From JBCBSS01 sp039819065 (GTDB taxonomy: Bacteria; Bacteroidota; Bacteroidia; Cytophagales; Cyclobacteriaceae), in the NCBI GenBank assembly GCA_039819065.1, contig JBCBSS010000252.1:1-5175 (forward strand): 5,175 nt of DNA. Reading direction: 5' to 3'. The stretch's first letter is position 1. The number at the start of each line of letters is the position of its first letter. Below, one piece after another: positions 1-5,175 of the stretch. The translations under genes were made by a program, and so were the position numbers. The notes beneath the pieces are model-generated. The model worked only from the letters and a program-made list of their open reading frames with translations, did not search any database and had not been told where the DNA came from.

Positions 1-1058
1 CATACATCTATGATGGCTTGTACTATGCATTAGCTCAAATTGATGGCAAAAACTATAATACAAAGTCGGTACATAGAAACTCTGTTAAATCATTAACCTT
101 CGGTAACCTAGGATCGACATTCTATTCAACCGGAGTTGATGGAAGAATAGTCAAGACCAACCTTCAAAGTCAAGGTACACCGACTGTTATTTATAATAAT
201 GACTTCCCTAACAAAGTAGTAGCTGTAAGCCCTGACAACAAATGGTTGGTTAATGCAAGTGACTCATCCTACCTGCAGGTATTCGATTTGAAAAGTGCGG
301 ATACAGGCTACAAATTCATTGTAGGCCACCAAAGCTTTGTAACGGACTTAGCCTTTATGCCGGATAATTCAGGTTTAATTTCCGTTGGTAATGACCGAAT
401 GGTAAGGTTCAACGACGTACGTTCCGGACAGAGTAGATTGATAAAGCAACTTGATATTTCGGCTAAGGTGATTGACATTGATCCCACAGGGAAATGGATG
501 GCCATAGGAAGCTTGGATGGAGAAACTATTCTATTAAGCACCGATGGGAAAACAGAAAGACCAGTGCTAGCCAAGAAGAGTTCACTGATTCAAGCCATTA
601 AGTTCAGCCCTGATGGAAAAATGCTGGCCATAGGAGATGAAGCTGGTACGGTAACACTTTGGGATGTACAAAAAAGTGAAGTTGTTAAGGAGCTGACAGG
701 ACATAAAGCCAGAGTTAGCGATATTGAGTTTAGTGCTAATGGTATATTGATGGCCTCGTCGAGTTTTGATGGCACCATCCAAATGTGGGTGACACAGAAG
801 CTAGATGAGCTACCGGTAGTACTGAGAGATAATGACGCTTATGTTTGGGACATTGCTTTTGATCCCGATAACAACTATTTATTAGCTGCCTGTGAGGACG
901 GCGAGGTGCGTATTTGGGCAACCAACCCAGAACTCATGGCAAAAATAATATGTGGTAAAATATCAAGAAATATGACTCAGGAGGAATGGGATATTTATGT
1001 GGGTGGCGAAATTGAGTTCAGAAACACATGCTATAGTAAACTTTTAGAAAAACCTTGA
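1..1058 (+). CDS. WD40 repeat protein, C-terminal part (5' partial), possible STAND-type signalling protein
   Basis: The frame is open from base 3 to the TGA at 1056-1058, giving 351 visible residues (numbered here from the Tyr at base 3), so the start lies before the window. Seven WD40-type units can be read at about residues 24-54, 70-96, 108-140, 153-182, 193-223, 234-265 and 277-307. Each has the hydrophobic 'V..I.F.PDG..LA.G..DG.V.LWD' pattern; the clearest are 'IKFSPDGKMLAIGDEAG', which leads into TVTLWD, and 'GHKARVSDIEFSANG'. Seven units make one complete propeller, a protein-binding scaffold. The tail after blade 7 (residues 308-351) contains 'KISRNMTQEEWDIYVGGEI' and a late 'RNTC', resembling the 'LT.EEW..Y.....Y..TC' trailer of bacterial WD40 proteins with N-terminal NTPase/STAND or protease-like modules. 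That makes a large multidomain cytoplasmic signalling protein likely, but the effector and NTPase parts are not visible. It overlaps the next gene by 4 bases. A TTG at base 18 is not the start, because the frame continues upstream with matching sequence (IYDGLYYAL). Confidence 0.
   Translation, partial: YIYDGLYYALAQIDGKNYNTKSVHRNSVKSLTFGNLGSTFYSTGVDGRIVKTNLQSQGTPTVIYNNDFPNKVVAVSPDNKWLVNASDSSYLQVFDLKSADTGYKFIVGHQSFVTDLAFMPDNSGLISVGNDRMVRFNDVRSGQSRLIKQLDISAKVIDIDPTGKWMAIGSLDGETILLSTDGKTERPVLAKKSSLIQAIKFSPDGKMLAIGDEAGTVTLWDVQKSEVVKELTGHKARVSDIEFSANGILMASSSFDGTIQMWVTQKLDELPVVLRDNDAYVWDIAFDPDNNYLLAACEDGEVRIWATNPELMAKIICGKISRNMTQEEWDIYVGGEIEFRNTCYSKLLEKP
924..1055 (+). other. C-terminal tail after the WD40 propeller (EEW...TC trailer)
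   Basis: This stretch encodes the last 44 residues of the WD40 protein, after blade 7. It carries 'MTQEEWDIYVGGEIEF' followed by 'RNTCYSKLLEKP'. From memory of the family, an 'LT.EEW..Y' segment followed by a 'Y..TC' element closes many bacterial WD40 proteins fused to STAND-type NTPases. It is the best clue in the window to what the missing N-terminal part might be. The assignment rests on motif recall rather than alignment. Confidence 0.5.
1055..1058 (+). promoter_or_regulatory. TTGA stop/start overlap (translational coupling, TTG start)
   Basis: The TGA stop of the WD40 gene (1056-1058) overlaps the TTG start of the barrel gene (1055-1057), giving the four-base junction TTGA, the TTG counterpart of the common ATGA overlap. 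No strong Shine-Dalgarno sequence precedes it; the leader 'cttttagaaaaacc' is A-rich. Re-initiation by ribosomes finishing the upstream gene would explain how a weak start with no SD is used. Confidence 0.65.
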
Positions 1059-2200
1059 TAAGCACACTATTTGGTAGAATTTTTACAGTTGGCCTGCTAC
1101 TTTTTTTATTCCTAATTAGCGGAATTACTCATTCTCTCAAAGCCCAGGAGAGTTGTACTCAAACACTCAACAGGGCAGAAGACAGTTTTGATGCAGGCAA
1201 ACTTTATGGCATCCCAGCCATCCTTAAACCTTGCCTGGACAACGGTTTCACCAAAGAACAACGCATTCAAGCCTATTGGTTGCTAACCAGAACCTACCTC
1301 TTCATTGATGACCCTATCAGTGCCGAAGACAGTTATTTGAAACTGCTGAAGTTAGATCCTGAATATGAAATAGATAGGGAAAACGATCCTATTGATGTCA
1401 TATACCTAAGTGAAAAATTCACGACTACACCTATATTCTCTATCATAGTGGGTAGGGTAGGGGGCTCCTTTACCAATACTACAGCAATCAACAACTACGG
1501 TACAGACAATACGGGCCGATCACTGGAAGATTATAAATCGGGTTTTGGTTTCCAGGCAGGGAGTGGAGTAGCCCTTAATTTCTCAGATAGGGTAAGTTTA
1601 GTGTTTGAAGCAACAGTGGCCACTAGAAAGTATTCCTATTCAAACACATTGTTTGATGCTGATCTACAAGAATTTACTGAAAACCAAGTATGGGTTGACC
1701 TTCCTATATACCTAAGTTATACAGGGTTCTACAAGAAATTTGAACCCTATGTTTACGGAGGTTTTGCCATCAACTATCTACTCACATCGAATGGTAACTT
1801 TCGTTTGGTCAATAGTACAGCCAGCGACAACCCTTCCGAACCTCCTTTTACAGCTGAAATAACCGGCCCTGACATTGGCCTAAAAGATTTAAGGCAAAGT
1901 ATCAATCGATCTTTAGTAGTTGGAGCAGGTCTTAAACGTAGAATTGGCTACAACTATGTTTTCTTAGATATGCGATACCAAAAAGGACTTACCAATATAG
2001 TAGACCCTGTAGGACAGTATTCGAATAACGAATTGCTCTTTAGATACGCTTATGTCGATGATGATTTCAAAGTGAACAACCTTTCATTTTCCTTCGGTTT
2101 TATAAAACCATTATACAAACCTCGTAAGACTAAAGAAGTCACTATTAGAACGGTGATGAAGGATTTATTCAACAAAAAGAAGCAGCAGGAAGAAGAATAA
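1055..2200 (+). CDS. Exported TPR-like plus outer-membrane beta-barrel protein (porin-family-like)
   Basis: The product has 381 residues. The start is TTG at 1055: an in-frame TAA at 1037-1039 closes the frame upstream, the next Met is residue 306, and TTG places the signal peptide correctly. Residues 1-30 have a short Arg-containing n-region, the hydrophobic core 'VGLLLFLFLISGI' and 'SLKA|Q', a plausible signal peptidase I site. Residues 34-106 look like a helical TPR-like unit ('AEDSYLKLLKLDPEY'), with Cys34 and Cys60 as a possible disulfide. Residues 127-352 alternate polar and hydrophobic residues with Gly/aromatic-rich strands ('VGRVGGSF', 'GFGFQAGSGVALNF', 'FEPYVYGGFAINYLL', 'SLVVGAGLKRRIGYNYVFLDM', 'SFSFGFIKPLY'), as in Bacteroidota OMP_b-brl-type barrels of 8-12 strands. 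A charged tail of about 30 residues (KPRKTK...KKKQQEEE) follows the last strand, which is odd for a barrel protein. Its role is unknown; it is placed in the outer membrane by inference. It is coupled to both neighbouring genes. Confidence 0.85.
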   Translation: MISTLFGRIFTVGLLLFLFLISGITHSLKAQESCTQTLNRAEDSFDAGKLYGIPAILKPCLDNGFTKEQRIQAYWLLTRTYLFIDDPISAEDSYLKLLKLDPEYEIDRENDPIDVIYLSEKFTTTPIFSIIVGRVGGSFTNTTAINNYGTDNTGRSLEDYKSGFGFQAGSGVALNFSDRVSLVFEATVATRKYSYSNTLFDADLQEFTENQVWVDLPIYLSYTGFYKKFEPYVYGGFAINYLLTSNGNFRLVNSTASDNPSEPPFTAEITGPDIGLKDLRQSINRSLVVGAGLKRRIGYNYVFLDMRYQKGLTNIVDPVGQYSNNELLFRYAYVDDDFKVNNLSFSFGFIKPLYKPRKTKEVTIRTVMKDLFNKKKQQEEE

Positions 2201-3484
2201 ATGAAACTAAAAATAACAATAGGTCACAAATGCTTATCCATCATATCAAAGACTACCTTACTTTGTTTATTGCTGGCTGTAGTCAATGCCTGTGATACAT
2301 CAAATAATGTCGAACCTCGTTTTGAACAATTCTTCATTAAATTCTATGGAGAGGATGGTGATCAAGACGGTTCAAGTCTGGCAGTGTTGGATGACGGAGG
2401 TTTTGCCTTGGTAGGTACTACCACGACTCGTGACCAGGGAAGACAAGTTTATGTAGTGAGAACCGACGCAATAGGCAACGAGGTTTGGAGTAATCATTTT
2501 GGAGGCCCCAATGATGATGAAGGTGTCGATGTGATGGTTGATGCGTCAGGCGAACTCGTTATTGCTGCTAATACATTTGATGCCCAAGGTGAATCGGACG
2601 TTTTACTATTAAAAGTCTCTCCATCGGGCGAGCTGATAATGGAGACTACACTAACCAACCCTGGAGATGAGAGGGTGGAAAGTTTGTCACGAACCGCGGG
2701 TGGAGATTACATTTTGACAGGCCTGACAACCGACGTGGATGTCAACAAAAACGGACACGACCCTATAACCGATTTGTTAGATATATTCACGATTCGTACC
2801 GACGCTTCATTTCAGGTGCTGGATGTTTCATTATGGATAAGACGACAAGGTTTTCCAGGTGTGGATGAGGGCACTTCTGTATTGCAGACCAACGATGGTA
2901 ACTTCATTGTATTTGGTACAACTGATTTTCCACCACCAGGTAATTCGCAATTGGCTGGAACTAACATATTAGCTTTCCCAGTAGACGATAATGGGATTCC
3001 TACGGCTGGTAATTCACTCCAACTTTTTGGAACCACGGCTAACGAAAGAGCTGCGGATATCCAGCAAACTGCCGATGGAGGATTTGTTCTATTAGGAACC
3101 TCCACAGGCCAAACTGAGTTTAACCAACTCTTTCTTACCCGACTGAGGAACAACGGCGATTTTATAAATTCTATACTAATTAATTCCGATCAGGACTTTA
3201 ACGTGATAGCCCAATCGATCAAAGAAATTCCCGATGGAGGGTTTATCGTTCTCGGTGATGAAATGGGGAATGACAACACCAACATATATCTGGCAAGAAT
3301 TTCGCCAAACGGCGATACAGCATGGGAAGAGACTTATGGTGGTGAAGAGCTGGATCAAAGTGGGGAAGTAGTTGTTTTGGATGATGGAGGTTTTGCCTTC
3401 ATAGGAACCGTAGAATTAGAAAACCAGAATAAAATGAGCTTGATCAAAACCAACGCTTCCGGTACGCTGGTGCCTGAGAATTAA
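2201..3484 (+). CDS. Lipoprotein with seven beta-propeller-like repeats
   Basis: The product has 427 residues. ATG at 2201 follows the previous TAA with no gap, and an AGGA at 2187-2190 may act as a weak ribosome site. The N-terminus is a lipoprotein signal: basic n-region, core 'TTLLCLLLAVV' and lipobox 'VNAC' with Cys31 as the lipidated residue. The rest consists of seven degenerate repeats whose core '(D/N)DGGF.L.GTT' recurs near residues 65, 115, 167, 231, 292, 345 and 395, spaced 50-64 residues apart. Each unit begins with a Gly/acidic loop ('GGPNDDEG', 'GVDEGTS', 'GGEELDQSG'), followed by the core strand, and often ends in '.R.D..G...W' ('VVRTDAIGNEVW', 'LARISPNGDTAW'). Seven units suggest a seven-blade propeller, distinct from WD40 and closer in look to DUF5122/delta-60-like repeats, though I cannot assign a family. 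DGDQDG (52-57) and DVNKNG (180-185) resemble Ca-binding loops. Probable location is the outer membrane. No catalytic motif is visible; binding or structural roles are most likely. Confidence 0.88.
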   Translation: MKLKITIGHKCLSIISKTTLLCLLLAVVNACDTSNNVEPRFEQFFIKFYGEDGDQDGSSLAVLDDGGFALVGTTTTRDQGRQVYVVRTDAIGNEVWSNHFGGPNDDEGVDVMVDASGELVIAANTFDAQGESDVLLLKVSPSGELIMETTLTNPGDERVESLSRTAGGDYILTGLTTDVDVNKNGHDPITDLLDIFTIRTDASFQVLDVSLWIRRQGFPGVDEGTSVLQTNDGNFIVFGTTDFPPPGNSQLAGTNILAFPVDDNGIPTAGNSLQLFGTTANERAADIQQTADGGFVLLGTSTGQTEFNQLFLTRLRNNGDFINSILINSDQDFNVIAQSIKEIPDGGFIVLGDEMGNDNTNIYLARISPNGDTAWEETYGGEELDQSGEVVVLDDGGFAFIGTVELENQNKMSLIKTNASGTLVPEN

Positions 3485-3663
3485 GCTGAATTTAAGAATG
3501 AGCGGCAGTTTTACAATTTCAGATAACCTATTTTTCGGTAATTGTCGATGCGATGAAATGGGGTAGCAAGAATTTTGAATGATTCCAATTGAAATACTTG
3601 ACTATTAATAGGTTACGAAACGATCATTTGTCATATTTAAAGATTAGAAACCAAAACTTTGTA
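3485..3663. other. Intergenic gap between the operon and the giant-protein gene
   Basis: The gap is 179 bases, A+T-rich, with no open frame of note. It probably contains the promoter of the downstream gene, but no good match to the Bacteroidota TTTG / TAnnTTTG pair is present. The closest elements are TTGACT at 3598-3603 and ATCATTTG at 3623-3630, with spacing of 22 bases from TTG to the second element and the 'TA' missing. No GC-rich stem followed by a T-run is seen after the stop at 3484, so read-through from the operon remains possible. The leader just before the ATG at 3664 ('gaaaccaaaactttgta') is A-rich with no Shine-Dalgarno sequence, as is usual for this phylum. Confidence 0.6.
3524..3615. 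repeat. Perfect 9-bp inverted repeat in the intergenic gap
   Basis: TAACCTATT at 3524-3532 is the exact reverse complement of AATAGGTTA at 3607-3615, with 74 bases between the arms. An inner AATTG (3540-3544) / CAATT (3586-3590) pair could extend the same fold. It could be a weak structured leader or a pair of half-sites, or chance in A+T-rich DNA. There is no poly-T after the second arm, so it is not a typical terminator. Confidence 0.3.
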
Positions 3664-5175
3664 ATGAGGGAAACCAGGGCATTTAACTATTTTATTTTTA
3701 GTGCTTTACTCGTATTCCTTTGCTTCTTAGATATTACTTCTGCCAGCGCTCAGGTAATAAACCCTTCTGGAGCTAAAACGCTCTGTGTTGGAGGTGCTGC
3801 GGTCACACTAGATGACATCACGGTTGGTGAAGGAGTTGACGGGGACTTTGGAACAGGAGCGTCTTTCACCTATATTATTCAAGCACCAACAAACTTTCAA
3901 TTCGTTAACACTTCTGGATCGGCATTTATATCTTCCGGAAGTGAATTGTCCAATCTTTCTTTCACACGAGGTACTTCAACTTTTACGATTACGTATGACC
4001 ATGCTCCTGCGGGTGGTTTAGATGAGTTTACAATAACAGGATTGCAAGTTCAGGCTCTGACTACGCCAAGCGGACCCTCGAATGTTTTGACTGATAACGG
4101 AGCGACCTCTACGTCACCGGCAGCTGTGAATACAATCAATCACGGCACATTGACCAGCGATCAGCCTACTTCAGCAGTTCTAGCGGGTAATGCTACTATT
4201 TGTACAGGTTCAAGTACCAACCTTACCGTAACCATTACAGGGGGTGCGACCCCATATACTATTCAGATTGATAATGGTGTAGGTGTTATTGGCGGATACG
4301 CAAGTGGTAGTAATATTGTTGTAAGCCCTACTTCGACTACAACATACAATTTAATTAGTGTAACGGATGCAAATGGGTGTACAGGAACAGGGTTGAGCGG
4401 AACACCAACCGTGACGGTTGACCTAGACCCTACACTAGCGGTGGCAGGCCCTGACCAACAGGTATGTAATACAAGCACGACCTTGGCGGGCAATACACCA
4501 ACGACGGGCACAGGCTTATGGACGATATCATCAGGTGCAGGTGGCAGCTTTACTTCGAATACCGACCCTACAACAGACTTCAGTGGTGTGGCGGGTACGA
4601 CCTACACGTTACGATGGACGACCAGCAATGGCGTATGTACGGACAGCTTTGATGAGGTAGACATTACCTTTGACCAGAACCCTACGACAGCCAATGCAGG
4701 TGCAGACCAGACGGGAGCGAGTGCTATCTGTGGCACCAGCACTACCTTGGCCGGCAACGCGGCAACGATCGGTACGGGTATGTGGACAGAGACGGCAGGC
4801 GATGGCAATGGCGCTTTCACCGACCCGACCAGTCCCACGACGACCTTTACGGGTACGGGTGGTCAGACCTACACGTTGACCTGGACGATCAGCAATGGTG
4901 TATGTCCAAGCAGTGGTGACGATGTAGACATCCAGTTTGATTTAGACCCTACGCCCGCAGTGGCAGGCCCTGACCAACAGGTATGTAATACGAGCACGAC
5001 GTTGGCGGGCAATGCGCCTACGACGGGCACAGGCTTATGGACGATAGAATCAGGAGCAGGCGGTAGCTTCACTACGAACACCGACCCTACAACAGACTTC
5101 AGTGGCACAGCAGGCACGACTTATACATTGAGATGGACGACCAGCAACGGTGTATGTACAGACAGCTTTGATGAG
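3664..5175 (+). CDS. Large secreted Ig/PKD-like repeat protein (3' partial), adhesin-like
   Basis: The frame is open from ATG at 3664 through the last base, giving 504 residues with no stop, so the gene continues past the window. Residues 1-29 form a signal peptide (core 'IFSALLVFLCFL', site 'SASA|Q'). Residues 31-165 are a beta-rich N-terminal domain beginning 'LCVGGAAVTLDDITVGE'. Residues 170-252 are an Ig-like/SprB-like domain ('ATICTGSSTNLTVTITGG' to 'SVTDANGC') with Cys180 and Cys239. From residue 253 a PKD/Ig-like array starts, with units at 253-336, 337-425 and 426-504 (incomplete). Each unit has 'AG.DQ', 'C.TSTTLAGN', 'GTG.WT', 'TYTL.WT.SNGVC' and 'D.VDI.F', with two Cys per unit (268/325, 356/414, 441/498) that could form disulfides. 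This architecture is typical of giant Bacteroidota surface proteins, which usually end in a type IX secretion or gliding-associated C-terminal domain; that end is not visible. Adhesion or matrix function is inferred. The product is very rich in Thr, Gly and Ser and nearly lacks Lys. Confidence 0.9.
   Translation, partial: MRETRAFNYFIFSALLVFLCFLDITSASAQVINPSGAKTLCVGGAAVTLDDITVGEGVDGDFGTGASFTYIIQAPTNFQFVNTSGSAFISSGSELSNLSFTRGTSTFTITYDHAPAGGLDEFTITGLQVQALTTPSGPSNVLTDNGATSTSPAAVNTINHGTLTSDQPTSAVLAGNATICTGSSTNLTVTITGGATPYTIQIDNGVGVIGGYASGSNIVVSPTSTTTYNLISVTDANGCTGTGLSGTPTVTVDLDPTLAVAGPDQQVCNTSTTLAGNTPTTGTGLWTISSGAGGSFTSNTDPTTDFSGVAGTTYTLRWTTSNGVCTDSFDEVDITFDQNPTTANAGADQTGASAICGTSTTLAGNAATIGTGMWTETAGDGNGAFTDPTSPTTTFTGTGGQTYTLTWTISNGVCPSSGDDVDIQFDLDPTPAVAGPDQQVCNTSTTLAGNAPTTGTGLWTIESGAGGSFTTNTDPTTDFSGTAGTTYTLRWTTSNGVCTDSFDE
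4420..4671 (+). repeat. PKD/Ig-like repeat unit 1 (type A)
   Basis: This unit encodes residues 253-336 of the secreted protein (84 residues, 252 bases). It begins 'DLDPTLAVAGPDQQVCN' and ends 'DEVDITF'. By hand alignment it is about 60% identical in protein to unit 2. To the visible part of unit 3 it is about 94% identical in protein (5 differences in 79) and about 86% in DNA (33 differences in 237). Confidence 0.88.
4672..4938 (+). repeat. PKD/Ig-like repeat unit 2 (type B)
   Basis: This unit encodes residues 337-425 (89 residues, 267 bases), beginning 'DQNPTTANAGADQTGAS'. It keeps the conserved core (C.TSTTLAGN, GTG.WT, TYTL.WT.SNGVC, D.VDI.F) but has about five extra residues: TGAS before the first Cys, and one more in the Gly-rich loop. 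It is clearly a different subtype from units 1 and 3. Confidence 0.88.
4939..5175 (+). repeat. PKD/Ig-like repeat unit 3 (type A', cut by window end)
   Basis: This unit encodes residues 426-504, a second copy of type A beginning 'DLDPTPAVAGPDQQVCN'. It is cut at '...CTDSFDE', about five residues before its expected end by comparison with unit 1. The start-to-start distance to unit 1 is 519 bases. Confidence 0.88.

Noticed and set aside
18..20. TTG as the start codon of the WD40 gene
   Set aside because: The frame is open back to the window edge and the preceding residues (YIYDG) read as continuous protein, so the gene is 5' partial. The nearby ATG at 13 is in another frame and meets a stop within a few codons.
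1055..2200. PorP/SprF identity for the barrel protein
   Set aside because: The N-terminus is TPR-like and lacks the early 'P.FSQY..NP...NPA..G' segment I expect of that family. A generic barrel is the safer call.
2812..3153. 113-residue open frame on the minus strand
   Set aside because: It lies wholly opposite the propeller-repeat lipoprotein gene, has no recognisable domain or leader, and is best explained as a shadow of that gene.
3486..3522. Possible terminator after the lipoprotein gene (CTGAATTT pairing with AATTTCAG)
   Set aside because: The stem is 8 bp with a T-T mismatch, A+T-rich, has a 21-base loop and no following T-run. It is too weak to call.
3598..3630. Promoter from TTGACT and ATCATTTG
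   Set aside because: Neither the sigma-70 spacing nor the Bacteroidota TAnnTTTG element fits well, so it is mentioned only within the intergenic entry.
3812..4021. 69-residue + strand open frame in another frame
   Set aside because: It sits inside the N-terminal domain of the secreted protein, whose frame has a signal peptide and recognisable domains. It is a shadow.
4263..5117. Several minus-strand open frames (4263-4511, 4602-4838, 4869-5117) and a + strand one at 4670-4879 that resemble each other
   Set aside because: Their similarity is a by-product of the coding repeat array; the minus-strand frames stay open because of the biased codons on the other strand. They show no start context or domains.
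4420..5175. CRISPR-like repetition
   Set aside because: The units are 252-267 bases, in frame, coding, and diverge mainly at silent sites. There are no short identical repeats with unique spacers.

Overview
The window looks like part of a Bacteroidota chromosome, most plausibly Cytophagales-like (inference from style, not a database match). Supporting signs are signal peptides that are followed at once by Gln in the usual '...A|Q' manner, start sites with A-rich leaders instead of strong Shine-Dalgarno sequences, a TTG start, and a large secreted protein built from 'AGPDQ...C...TLAGN...GTG.WT...SNGVC' repeats, which are typical of giant surface proteins in this phylum. All genes read on the + strand. 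No RNA gene, insertion sequence or CRISPR array is visible.

Bases 1-3484 hold three tightly packed genes that are almost certainly one operon. The first is the C-terminal part of a WD40 protein: a complete seven-blade propeller plus a tail ('MTQEEWDIYVGG...TC') of the type seen at the end of STAND/signalling WD40 proteins. Its N-terminus lies before the window. The second overlaps its stop by 4 bases through a TTG start and encodes an exported protein with a small TPR-like domain and an outer-membrane beta-barrel. The third starts on the base after the second gene's stop and encodes a lipoprotein made of seven degenerate 50-65-residue repeats, probably a second beta-propeller of a different family.

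Bases 3485-3663 are a 179-base intergenic gap with a perfect 9-bp inverted repeat and no convincing terminator or promoter.

From 3664 to the window end (504 codons, no stop) runs the start of a large secreted protein: signal peptide, an N-terminal beta-rich domain, one Ig-like/SprB-like domain, then an array of PKD/Ig-like repeats in A-B-A' order. The array has higher G+C (about 54% over 4921-5160, against about 45% for 3661-4440) and runs past the window edge.

A reasonable but unproven reading is that the operon links a cytoplasmic WD40 (possibly STAND) protein to a barrel and a lipoprotein in the outer membrane, next to a gene for a giant surface or adhesin-like protein likely exported by the type IX system. 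The last point cannot be tested here because the C-terminal sorting domain is outside the window.
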